This document shows positions 47,736 through 58,532 of a stretch of 64,000 nucleotides of DNA, one piece after another. The stretch comes from Planoprotostelium fungivorum (lineage: Eukaryota; Evosea; Variosea; Cavosteliida; Cavosteliaceae), in NCBI GenBank assembly GCA_003024175.1, contig MDYQ01000353.1:186001-250000 (forward strand), read 5' to 3'. The notes beneath the pieces are model-generated. The model had not been told where the DNA came from. It made no database searches and saw nothing but the letters and a program-made list of their open reading frames with translations. A program made the position numbers and the translations under genes. How positions within the stretch are numbered: the first letter of the stretch is position 1; each line of letters opens with the position of its first letter.

Positions 47736-48467
47736 CATGAACACGCGCTTTGTCATCCTTCTTGCGATTCTCGCCCTCTCCTACGCTCAACAGTCTCAGC
47801 AACTCGTGTACCTCATCCGTCACGGGGAGAAGCCAGAGAATGGCACTGGCCTCAGTCCTGCCGGTGTCGCGAGATCTCAATGTCTTCCCAACGTGAGCCA
47901 TGAGAAGGCAATGTGATGTGTGATTGACTCTTGTTCGAAGGTGTTTGGAACCAAGAGTCTCTACAACATCGGATACATCATGGCTCAGGAATACAAGAAG
48001 GACGGTGGCAGGGATAGACCTTTTCTGACCGTGTCACCTCTGGCAAAGTCTTTGGGGCTGAAGGTGAGAAGGTGATCTTCGATTCCATGTTCAATCGCAA
48101 ACAGGTCGATGTTTCTTGCAACCGTGACGATGCTGCCTGCGTCAAGAAGGCTGTCGCCGCCTACCAGAAGACTCAGAAGGGATCAAAACACCCTAAGAAC
48201 ATCCTCATCTGCTGGGTGAGATCTGATTGGAATCACATCGAACGACATCTCACCTGAAACAGGAGCACGGCGCACTCACTCAAGTCGCCTCCGCCCTTGG
48301 TGTGAGCCCTGCCCCCAAATACCCCGGCAGCCACTTCGATCTGATCTGGACTCTGAATGGAGGAAAGAATTTCAACACGACCAGCGAGAAGTGAGTCGAT
48401 GAATCGTATTCGAGCATCATGCTGACTTCGTCAAAGATGTCCCGGTGATAAGCCTCTGGGCAACTGA
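47736..48467 (+). CDS. secreted histidine-phosphatase-superfamily protein
   Basis: The signal peptide MNTRFVILLAILALSYAQ leads to VYLIRHGEKP, the RHG motif whose His is phosphorylated. It continues LSPAGVARSQCLPNVFG, FLTVSPLAKSLGLKV, and the second catalytic His in ILICWEHGALTQVASALGV. The C-terminus is FDLIWTLNGGKNFNTTSEK and CPGDKPLGN. The product is small, about 190 residues, with a minimal cap, as in uncharacterised secreted branch-2 phosphatases. The substrate is unknown. Four introns of 40-60 bp are present. The start is chosen as the Met that gives the signal peptide. Confidence 0.85.
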
Positions 48468-48665
48468 TGATGTAATAAACGATCATACGCATCATTTGTA
48501 ATGATCACAAGTTACAAATGCTGTGTGATTGATGAAGGGCGGGCGTATCGTTATCTGCGATTGACATCGAAATTCATCAAAAAATGAAACATGATGATTT
48601 AGCGTTGTAGAATATAGGATAAGATGTGAGAATGCATCGATAGACCGAGGGAGAGGCGTATCAGA

Positions 48666-50635
48666 ATGAGCCAAAAGACACACGAGGAGTGCCGTGATAG
48701 CTGTTGCGGTGGACACAAACATCATCATGAGGGAAAGTCAATGATCCCTGTGACCATCTTCTGTGGACTAAATCACTCGGGTAAAACCAGTGCGATCGCT
48801 ACCCTATTGAGCGAATCATCCGACAACCAGCTGGCAGTGATGTGAGTGACATCATATGATGGATCTAATTTGTGGCTCTGACCCATTCAGAATGAATGAC
48901 ATGCTGAAGAAGAAGCCCGCTTCACAGCTCCCCTCAGTCAAAGACGTCCATCAGATCATCGAGATGAAGAAGGGCTGCGTCTGCTGCACCCTCTACGAAG
49001 ACTTCATCCGAGCCATGTTCTCGTGAGTCATTCTCTCTTCCATCTCACTTCCATCCATCCCAATCTTCTGTCTCTGATGATGTCTATCAAGGATCAAAGA
49101 GGGGACGAGCATGGTGGTTGTGGAGGCCACAGGATGTGCTGACGTCAGAGACATGGGTGAAGTCATGCTGACTGGAGACTCTGAAGCATTGGGAAGAGCC
49201 CTCACCGACTGCTTCCGCCTGGGTGATGATAACAATCTTCCATCTACAACGAGCTGACTGTTTCAGATGCCATCGTGGCGTTTGTCAACGTGAAGACTTT
49301 CTTCGAGGATCTGAACAGCTTGGACTATCTGTTAGACAGGAAGGAGGCGACTGATGAGACTGATTTTCGCAACATCCCCTCAGTGCTAGTCGAGCACATG
49401 TGAGTGGATGGAAATCGTGATGCGATCGAACTTCATCGTATATTTTGAGAACATTGCGTGAAGGATGATGCATCTTGCATTCACATCTGATGGATGATGA
49501 TGATCGCCTGGCAGAAGAACGATCGTCACTTCATTCTGAATCCTCCACTGACTTGATCACAGAGAACACGCCGACGTCATCGTGCTGGGAAAGAGCGAAG
49601 GAGCAGACGTTCAGACCCTAAGAGACGTACGCAACGTAATCTCCGTACTGAATCCCACGGCACGCCGTGTCGAACTACCCACCAAGGACCCCATCGCGTT
49701 GTCCGGTAGATCGATCCCGCCTCGTTGTAGTCTGACTCTTCCAGGAATTTTTGACACCGAATTGTACGACTTTGAAATGACCCAGATGAAGCCGGGGTGG
49801 ATCAGACTCATTCGCGACGAGATGGTGAGTTGTAGACGATCGAAATGGGCTGATATATCATAGCCTCCATCCCCTGCAGAGTCCAACGTGTCTCACTTTG
49901 TCTTTCGATCTAGGAGGCCTTTCCACCCTCTCAGACTGTACGAACTCATTGACGCATCCACAGAGAGATTACCTGGTGAGTCCATCTACAACCTGCCATT
50001 CTCGTCTTCTCCTTCTCGTCTATCGAGTCATCAAAATGATCACGATATTATAATAGAATAAAATAGAATGAGACATCATAAGGCATTGTAAAATCATAAT
50101 TTGTTCCTCTTGTTGATGAATGCCCACTTAGGTGTCTTACGCTCTCGTGGCTTCATCTGGTTAGCCTCACGTCATGATCTCTGTGGAGAATGGAGCAGCT
50201 GTGGGAACCTGTACAGCACGTCAGGGGACAGCAAGTGGTTCATTACTGTTCCCAGGGAAGAATGGCCCACGGAGGATCCGAAATTTCTGCGGGATTTTGA
50301 GGAGCCATACGGAGACAGGAGACAAGAGATTGCAATCATTGGCTTGAACTTGGATGTGGAGAAGGTGGGTCTGGCAGATTGTAGATGGACTGAGAGGGGC
50401 AGGTGGAGGGAGAGCTGAAAAAGTGTCTCTTGACAGAGCAAGAGATGAGCATGGGCCCTATTATTTGGGCTGGTTTAGAAGACAAGTTTGATCCATGGAA
50501 CATGGGAGAAGATGAAGATGAAGATGAAGATGATGAAGACAATGAAGAAGAGGAGGATGGTAAAGAGGAAGAGGTGGGGTTGAAATGTGAATTCTCCAAA
50601 CTGATTTGATGATGCAGGAAGAGGATGAAGAATAA
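48666..50635 (+). CDS. CobW/ZNG1-family (COG0523) metal-chaperone GTPase
   Basis: It probably transfers zinc or another metal to client proteins using GTP. The N-terminus is Cys/His-rich (ECRDSCCGGHKHHHEGKS). Walker A is CGLNHSGKTSAIATLL, the metal-binding motif GCVCCT is present, and VEATGCADVRDM matches the family's ETTGxADP block. The guanine-specificity loop is odd: VLGKSEGAD in place of NKxD. The CobW C-terminal domain is clear: NVSHFVFRSRRPFHPLRLYE then GVLRSRGFIWLASR. The C-terminus is an acidic run encoded by a GATGAA repeat. Altered loop residues may change nucleotide choice. Introns are short throughout. Confidence 0.88.
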
Positions 50636-51000
50636 TAAATTTTGAAACCATGATGATGGGAAGCATCTCTTTTCAAGTTCATTTGTCTTTGCAGATGGAT
50701 CATCTTGCATGTGCAAAGAAGTTAATTTGGATACAGATTGAACCATGGCATCTGAATGGGGAAATAGAGAGTTCACAATAGCTATCAGAAGTGATTGCAA
50801 TGGATTTTCTAGTGTATCTTTTTTCAATACATTTGTATGTATTGACTATCATTCAAAAATCTGACATGAGGTGCACTGAATTGTAAGATGGATTGAGCAT
50901 GAAGGCAGCAATATCTATAAAATAAACATGTAGTTGATACATGAGCATGCACTCAGAGGAACAGTGTATGCAGTAGATGAAAGTGGAAATCGTCAAGCTG
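50636..51000. other. AT-rich spacer before the tandem repeat
   Basis: No gene is seen. The DNA is AT-richer than its surroundings and leads directly into the repeat array. Confidence 0.5.
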
Positions 51001-52469
51001 AGGCTTAGCGTAAAAATGGCTTTATCTCAGTTGGGAACAACTTTCACCACTTTTCTCTTTCACCGTTGGAATCAGCGCATCTGTCCGAGTCAGAATGATG
51101 TATGCTGGGGTTTCTGACCCCCACTTGCCACAGTGGTGAAATGGCTGATACGCACATCTTAGGAATGGAATGTCGGACTTTTCTCCTATTTTGGCGGAAT
51201 CAGGGCATCTGGTGCATCTGACTGAGTCAGGATGATGTGGGTTGGAAAGGGTCTGACCCCCTGGTTCCACGGAGTCCCAACAGTTATTACCAGAGGGGCA
51301 TGTCAAATCTTAGGGAGGGTAGCAGGTCAGTTTTCACACTTTTTCCAGGTAGAGAGACACATGGCCTACACGCTGGTGTAATCCATTTTTTCGTCCGGAC
51401 GTTTGTATCAGAGTAAAGTGAGAATTACGCTAAATATTAGCGTAATATGCACTTTGCTCAAGTTGGGCATCGTTTTCGTGACCAGTGTGATATACCATTG
51501 GAATCAGCGCATCTCAGAGAGTCAGGATCAGGTCAGTTCAAATCGGTCTGATACCAAATGTATGCATGAGAAACAGGGTCACGTCTGACCTTAGGGATGG
51601 TGTCAGGTCAAGTCTGACACCATGACCATGTAGAACAACACCTGGCCTACCCAGGAGTGTTATCTGTTTCCACCTCCGACCGTTTGCATCAGAGATGAGT
51701 GCAAATTACGCTAAGGTCTAGCGTCCGTACGCTAAGGCTTAGCGTAAAAATGGCTTTATCTCAGTTGGGAACAACTTTCACCACTTTTCTCTTTCACCGT
51801 TGGAATCAGCGCATCTGTCCGAGTCAGAATGATGTATGCTGGGGTTTCTGACCCCCACTTGCCCCAGTGGTGAAATGGCTGATACGCACATCATCATAAG
51901 TCATCTTAGGAATGGAATGTCAGACTTTTCTCCTATTTTGGCGGAATTAGGGCATCTGGAGCATCTGACTGAGTCAGGATGATGTGGGTCAGAAAGGGTC
52001 TGACCCCCTGGTTCCATGGAGTCCCAACAGTTATGACCAGAGGGGCATGTCAAATCTTAGGGAGGGTAGCAGGTCAGTTTTCACACTTTTTCCAGGTAGA
52101 GAGACACATGGCCTACACGCTGGTGTAATCCATTTTTTTCGTCCGGACCTTTGTATCAGAGTAAAGTGAGAATTACGCTAAATATTAGCGTATGTAGGCT
52201 AAATATTAGCATAATATGCACTTTGCTCAAGTTGGGCATCGTTTTCGTGACCAGTGTGATATACCATTGGAATCAGCGCGTCTCATAGAGTATGGATCAG
52301 GTCAGTTCAAATCGGTCTGATACCAAATGTATGCATGAGAAACAGGGTCACGTCTGACCTTAGGGATGGTGTCAGGTCGAGTCTGACACCATGACCATGT
52401 AGAACAACACCTGGCCTACCCAGGAGTGGTATCTGTTTTCACCTCCGACCGTTTGCATCAGAGATGAAN
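51001..52469. repeat. 734-bp tandem repeat, two copies ending at an assembly gap
   Basis: Copy 1 starts at 51001 and copy 2 at 51735, both with AGGCTTAGCGTAAAAATGGC, and they are nearly identical over their length. Copy 2 has small insertions (for example an extra TAGCGTATGTAGGCTAAAT-type unit at about 52190). Short palindromes TACGCTAA-N3-TTAGCGTA recur, as do GTCAGGTC/TCTGAC blocks. Copy 2 ends exactly at the single N (52469), which is followed by a run of G, so the real array is probably longer and collapsed in the assembly. There is no credible coding frame. It could be a satellite or a subtelomeric or centromeric unit. Confidence 0.8.
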
Positions 52470-52744
52470 TTGGGGGGGGGGGGGGGGCAACACGTGTTTG
52501 TTTCACTTTGAATTGCTTGATAGATGTCATTCCTCCGCAACGTTTCTTCATATTTATGGCATTCTTTCTTGTCACGTAAACGATGTGAAGGGCAAACGCA
52601 AATCATTCCCTGAATTTTCCAATTGCGTCAGCGGGGGGAGACATAATATTGCGAAGAATATCGGAGTAATCGCACGTCAGTTGAGAATATTAGAATAAAT
52701 GTGACAATTTAATGATTGTCTGTGTCGACCGGAACTTGTTTTGG
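52470..52744. other. post-gap stretch with poly-G
   Basis: The N and the G run at about 52472-52487 look like a sequence-joining artefact. The rest holds no supported gene and is the upstream region of copy 3 of the PAS family. Confidence 0.55.
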
Positions 52745-54618
52745 ATGAAGCGCCAGAGGATTGACGAGCACCATGGAGTTCCAACTCAAAAGTTTCCTCT
52801 CGATACGAGAGCTACGATAGTCATCTGTGTGCCGCCGATGGACAGGCCTTATGTATCTCTCATAGATGATCCAGCACGAGAGATGTTGGCAGAGTTATTC
52901 AATAACACAGAGAAGAGGTGAGGAACACACGGCGAGAAGTATATCTAAATGTGTATGATGCAGCGATGCCGTCCGAACTTTCTGGACTACTGTGAACGAG
53001 GTCAATCGTTCAGGAACAAAGAAAGCAGAAGTCTTCTTTCTGTCAGGAAGATTCGTTCGCATCAAGTGAGACAAGATCGATGTCACCATGCATTTCGTCG
53101 TCTAAAACGCGACAGATACAGGAAGACATCTTCAAATGGTGCTCCGGCCATCATCTTGACGGCGAAATATCTAACCGGAGAGCCAGAAGCAAGAGCCCTT
53201 CGCCTTATGAGTTCTCACGGTGAGTATTCACCTCTTCATCGTGACTCAAACTGTTTTCTGACGCTCACAGGTCTACCATCCGAGATCAGCGGAATCGCCC
53301 AAGTTATAGAGGAGAACGTGATAGGACGCTTGCTTGGTATTCAACACCTTCGAGTGTCTATCATCGACGTGAGCCATTTGCATGCGACACGACTTGATCT
53401 TCATCTGACTCGATCCAGTACCCACAGAAGTCATTATTTCGATTTTTAAGCGTAGACCCACCTACGGCAGCCCTGTGGCACACAGACATACACAAGATGA
53501 TCGGGAGGACATCAGGTTATGAAATTTTCATCGCATGCGTCTAAAGAACCTCCAGCGGAGTTGAACATGTCCCTCGAAATCAGCGGCAACCTGCGTGAAT
53601 CCTTCTCATCTCATCTCGACCCCATCTCAAAGACATCAACTTTCACCGAATACGTAAACCACTTCCCCGGCCTCTCCTTCTTCGTAGCCATGAGAGAGGT
53701 GAGTCCACAGACCCTCTTCTAAAATGAACCTCTACAGCTGTTACCCGGCGTGCATCTCATCGTCGCCGTCACACATGATCTGAAGAAAGAATCTCCCGCA
53801 CCATCACCCGAGAGGGCCTCTCTACCTTTCAACGACCTCTCTGGAGTTCAAATTTGGAAGAGAAAGACGTGGGACGAGATCACAGAGAACTGCCTCCACT
53901 ACATATCTCTTCACACTCATCACGCATCAACGGAGAGACTGACGTTGCCCGGTGAGGAAAAAGGAAAAAAAACGAAAGGAAACGAATTTATTCTTCGCAG
54001 ATGCCTTCTTAGAGGACGAGAAGATGGTCTACTGCTACGCTTACACCAGCGACAAGGGAGGTGAGAGTGAAGGAGTAGCACGTGCAATTTCTGACGACGT
54101 CTGCTAGCCTTTCTACCTTCAGGCAACCAAGACGGATACATCTGGAAGTCTAGTCGAGGCGTGGTGAACACCGGTGAGATTCGAAATTCAAACGAGATGG
54201 AGGGCGGGAACTGACTCGAAACAGTTGGAAACTTGAAGAAGAAGTATCAATATGTCGATTTACCCAACGGTAAGAAGCTGAGGCGGAGGGTCATGTGGCT
54301 AGAAGAGGTTAAGAACGTCTACATGGTGGAATATAGACATTCAGAAAACAACAACACCACCTCCGACAAGTTACTGGGGCCAGAATGTATGGACTGGCCC
54401 AAACTGCTCTGTGAAGTCCATGCAGTCAATCAACACATTACAAATTCGATCAATCAGATCGTGAGTTGAGGATGCAAGATGAGATCTGATGATGGATGCA
54501 GGGGTCACATTTTAGCATGGCTGAGACGAGAGAGACGGAGGAAGTGGGGCCAGACGGTGTCATGTCTTATGTAAATAGTATACTTTCCAGGTTTGCCTCA
54601 GAGTATGGCTCTCCATAA
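52745..54618 (+). CDS. PAS plus CG-1-like family protein, copy 3
   Basis: The start MKRQRIDEHHGVPTQKFPLD aligns with copies 1 and 2. Blocks: RPYVSLIDDPAREMLAELFN, then SDAVRTFWTTVNEVNRSGTK with EVFFLSGRF, GLPSEISGIAQVIEENVIGR, a PAS-like FRFLSVDPPTAALWHTD with MIGRTS, then KTSTFTEYVNHFPGLSFFVA, WKRKTWDEITENCLHYISLH, and the CG-1-like end: DGYIWKSSRGVVNT, KKKYQYVDLPNGKKLRRRVM, WLEEVKNVYMVEYRHSENN. It ends RFASEYGSP. It is on the opposite strand and 46 kb from the tandem pair, and diverged from both across its length. Function is unknown; a PAS-sensing DNA-binding factor is a hypothesis. Exon joins between 52.9 and 53.4 kb are approximate. Confidence 0.72.
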
Positions 54619-54774
54619 AATGTAAAGACTGGTTTAAATTCGAGTGAACGATGATGAGATAAATTTTCGACCATTTAATGATGACGATCATCGCGTAAGG
54701 CACAAGCGCATCGATCATCTGGCAGCAGATGACTTAAAGATATCGGTCGATTTAAGATTTAAAGGAACATCGCA

Positions 54775-55724
54775 ATGAGCGATGCCCCTGCGATGTGGTC
54801 AATCAGAGATGCACCTGGCAAGGGCCTGGGTATGTTTTCAACACGAAGAATTGATGTAGGAGAAGCCATATTCGAAGAGGAACCTCTCGTTCTCCGATAC
54901 AGAGACGAAGATGGAGTTCATCATACTCTAAAGGGTGAACCCAATGCGGAAACAGCAGGTGAGATTCTCAAACATACTGGTGTTGATAGAGATCCTTCAG
55001 AAGCGATGCAATCATTACATTGTCCTGTGATGCAACGGAGTCTAGAGATGATTTTTGACTGGAATGCATTACCCTGCAACACATCCTCGACACTTCAAGG
55101 CCTCTTCGTCAAAATGTCTAGGATCAATCACAGTTGTGTACCCAATGTTCACTTCTCGTATCACTTAGACGAAGGTATCGGGACAATCAGAGCCCTCAGA
55201 GATATTGCACCAGATGAGGAGCTGTTCATCAGTTACTGTTCCGATTTCGAAACAAGGTGAGAGACTCGTTCAACATTCAACCATCACTCGAGCTCACAGA
55301 AGTCAGAGACGTTCGTCGAGAAGAGCTGCAGAGGAGATTTCTCTTCATCTGCCACTGCTCATTATGCACTGCAGATGATTCCACATCGCTCATAGAGGAT
55401 GCACACAGACGTCGTCTCCTTCACCTCCTCTCTCTCATCCACGCGGATGATTCACCATCACAGACCAGCTCCATCGTTGATGAAGCCCTGTGTGTCTTGA
55501 ATGAGATCCACCCATCGTCTCATTATGCGATCTATACGTTACACAGAATTGCCATCTCATCTCACATGCATTTAAATGAGACGAAGGAGGTGAAAGAGAG
55601 AGCCAAGCTGGCTCATGCAGCCTGTCTCATCTGCTTCGGAGGGGACCACCCCGAAACGTTAGAAATGAAACACTTGTTTTCTTCTTTCTCTTCCATCACG
55701 AACTTGATGCATCGTGTTGTCTGA
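54775..55724 (+). CDS. SET-domain protein (SMYD-like lysine methyltransferase)
   Basis: It starts MSDAPAMWSIRDAPGKGLGM, the usual first SET strand (xGxGxF). The catalytic core follows: SRINHSCVPNVHFSYHLDEG, then IRALRDIAPDEELFISYCSD. A single intron after FETR joins in phase to RDVRREELQRRF and the post-SET cysteines CHCSLC. A helical C-terminal part (LVNEIHP-like, EVKERAKLAHAACLICFGGD, HPETLEMKHLFSS) resembles the TPR-like tail of SMYD proteins. The MYND zinc finger normally inside SMYD SET domains is absent between FEEEPLVL and NHSC. Methyl target unknown. About 300 residues. Confidence 0.86.
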
Positions 55725-56039
55725 TCGACCTCGCAAGGGTGGGCGCCTTAACGGCTTCAAAGCCATGAGACATAGGAGCCGTTGTTGACAAAGACAATTG
55801 ACATATGATCCCGCTCAAACCACAGCCCAGTCTCTTCTCTCCCCACCACACCATCAGCAGTGCTTCCACCTCTAAAGAAGACGATAGACTGCTTATGCAG
55901 CGTATGGAGATAGACAAGATGTCAGCTTGTTACTTCTAATTTGAAATCCGACTGACATCGGAAATCTCTGTCGAGGAATCTTACAGGTGGACCTGTGGTT
56001 CGGTCATTCTCTTCGTCCCTCCATTCTGGACAGCCACAC
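55725..56039. other. intergenic stretch upstream of the cathepsin gene
   Basis: No gene is seen; short frames only. It is probably the promoter of the protease gene. Confidence 0.5.
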
Positions 56040-58236
56040 ATGAGGACACTCACCCTCTTCGTGGCTCTCGTTGGAGTCGCCGTCACATTGGCTCTGTCGT
56101 CTCTCGCACCGGTCGATGTCCATTCGGATGCCCTCTATCTCAGCAGCTCGAAGAACATCTCCGACGAGTTCAAGGAGTTTTGCCACAAGTTCAAGAAGAA
56201 CTACCACCCCGTGGAACATCTGAAGCGCCAGGCCGTCTACGCCAAGAAGGCAGCCGCCATTGCCCTCCACAATGCCAAGTACAAGCTGGGAAACAAGGGA
56301 TGGAAACAGGTGCGGTCGTCCCATCCTCCATATAATTGATGTTGATCCACAGGACGTCAACGAGTTTGCCGATGAGACACTCGAAGAGTTCATCGGTCGC
56401 CAGGGTTATCAAGATAGAGGAAACACGAGCACCGGAGGTATCCCTGCCTCTCTTGCATTCCCCATCTCCAAGAGATATGCTGATCCGATCGACTGGAAGG
56501 CTCGTGGAAAGTTGGGAAGGTGAGACACTCATCACCCTCTATACCTTCTAAGCCGCGACAGAGTCAAGAACCAAGGACACTGTGGATCATGGTAAAGACA
56601 CATTTCACGTCTCCATTTCTTCAATGATTGATCGCATGCAGCTGGGCCTTCGCCACCAGTGGATCTATGGAAGCTTGCGTCAGCATCGCCACCGGACAGA
56701 CCCCAGGTCTCTCTGAGCAACAGCTGCAAGACTGCATGTTCTCCCGCGTCTGCTCCCCAGGCGGTGGCGGTGGTGCCGATGCCATCGATTGGGTCAAGAA
56801 CAACGGAATCGTCTCTGACTCTGAGATTCCTTACGTGAGCTTCCACCTCCATCACGGTCCATGTGTCCATACGAACATGCATCATCTCCATCATCCTCTA
56901 ACCCATTCCAGACCGAGAGCGACGGACAATGCCACGGCTCGAACAAGAGGTGGAAGGCCTCCGGTAGAGTTCACGGCAGCTCCGAAGATGATCTCCTCCG
57001 CATGGTGGCCACCGGCCCCGTTCTCATCGGCATCAACGCCGACCTCCTTCAGAGCTACTCCGGAGGTGTCATCGATGATGCAGGTCACGATCGTGGAAGG
57101 AATCATGCTGTCATCGTCACGTGAGTCTCGATCCTTCTCACCGTCCCAAACATTCGTGCCGTCTCAAACGATTGATCCCCCACAGCGGTTGGACCACCGA
57201 CTGCGCCGGACGCTCCAGCCGGTGAGTCCGATATTTTCCGCGAAATTTCTCACCCCTCACAGTTGCTGGATCATCCGCAATTCCTGGGGTGAGGGCTGGG
57301 GAGAGCGTGGATTCTTCAGAGTCGCCATGGGACAGAGGGTCATCGGGCTCGGTGATGACTCAGACATGCCAACCGGCTGCACCTCCCCCGATGGAGGCAG
57401 CCGCAACACTGACTACGGACCGATCGAGAACAACGATCGTTGGGGTGGAGAGCTCGCGGGACAACCCATCAAGGCCGGCAACGCCGAAGACTGTCAGTCC
57501 AAGTGCTTCTACAACGACCAGTGCAGATCGGTGAGGCTCCGTGGCGGCGTGGAGAATCTGACCCACGGATCCAGTGGGCCTACGACACGTGCGGTGACAA
57601 CTGCTGGCTGAAGAGTTCGACCCCCGGATCCGTCGCTGCTGGCTGCAGGGCCAGTGGAGCCATCACGGCCAACCGAAGGGGTGGAAATGGAAACAGACAG
57701 GGACAGTTTGGACCCATCGAGACGGTGGACAGACCCGGTAATGACATGGACGGTAACCCTAGAAACGCAAACAGCGCTGAAGACTGTCAATCTCAGTGCG
57801 CCAAGACCAACGGCTGCAAGGCCTGGGCTTTCGATACCTGTGGAAGGTGAGTTCCCGCCAAAACGGGGGACATGATTTTATTTCGATGTATCGATTTCTG
57901 ACCTGCGGCAGCAACTGTTGGTTCAAGAGGGGAGACGTGGGCAAGATGGTTCACACTTGCCGTGCCAGTGGTGTCATTACCAACAACGGTGGAAACAACA
58001 ACAACGGAGGCAACAACGGTGGATCTGGTGACTCATGCAACAACGACTGCGGCGGTGGAAAGTGCTGCAAGGACAGCCGCAGTGGTGCCATGTGCTACGG
58101 CAACGCACACGCCTGTCTGAAGGACCAGGCCGACGGTAGAACTTACTTGTGCCCCGTCAACACTCTGTCTTGCTCTGGAGCTTGCTACGACCCCAACACT
58201 TACCGCTGTGCCAACGGTGGACTGCAGCCCAAGTAG
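56040..58236 (+). CDS. secreted papain-type (C1A) cysteine protease with PAN-like and Cys-rich C-terminal modules
   Basis: A signal peptide (MRTLTLFVALVGVAVTLALS) is followed by an I29-type propeptide (FKEFCHKFKKNYHPVEHLKR ... NEFADETLEEF). The mature enzyme has the active-site Cys in NQGHCGSCWAFATSGSMEA, the His in RNHAVIVTGWT and the Asn in IIRNSWGEGWGERGFFRVAM, all intact. Beyond the usual end, two similar modules occur (GNAEDCQSKCFYNDQCRSWA with YDTCGDNCWLKS; SAEDCQSQCAKTNGCKAWAF with DTCGSNCWFKRG), which fit PAN/apple folds. An Asn/Gly-rich linker and a final Cys-rich module (CNNDCGGGKCCKDSRSGAMC) follow. It is likely lysosomal or secreted and used in feeding. The exon pattern is consistent in phase. 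Confidence 0.9.
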
Positions 58237-58532
58237 ACGAAGACTTATAAATTTACATTGTTGCTATTGTGTTCGATGTGAACATGTATCATATTGGTGA
58301 TGGAAGATGGTTGCGAATTTCGCGGTTGTCAAGTCAGACTACAATGAACGTTCGACATCCGTGTTTGCATCTTAGCCCAGCTGTGAACATAATCCGGCAA
58401 CGAGTTCCAGGTTGGAGGGAGTCAGGTTGATCGATGACGTAAGAAAACTGATCCAATCGAAACCATCTTTCGTTGTAGATGAACTCCTTCCAGACTAGAA
58501 TTTATTTGGGACGTACGATGTCACGTGAGATG

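Noticed and set aside
52471-52487. Poly-G run as a possible G-quadruplex
   Set aside because: It follows an N at the exact end of a repeat copy, so it is most likely a sequencing or joining artefact.
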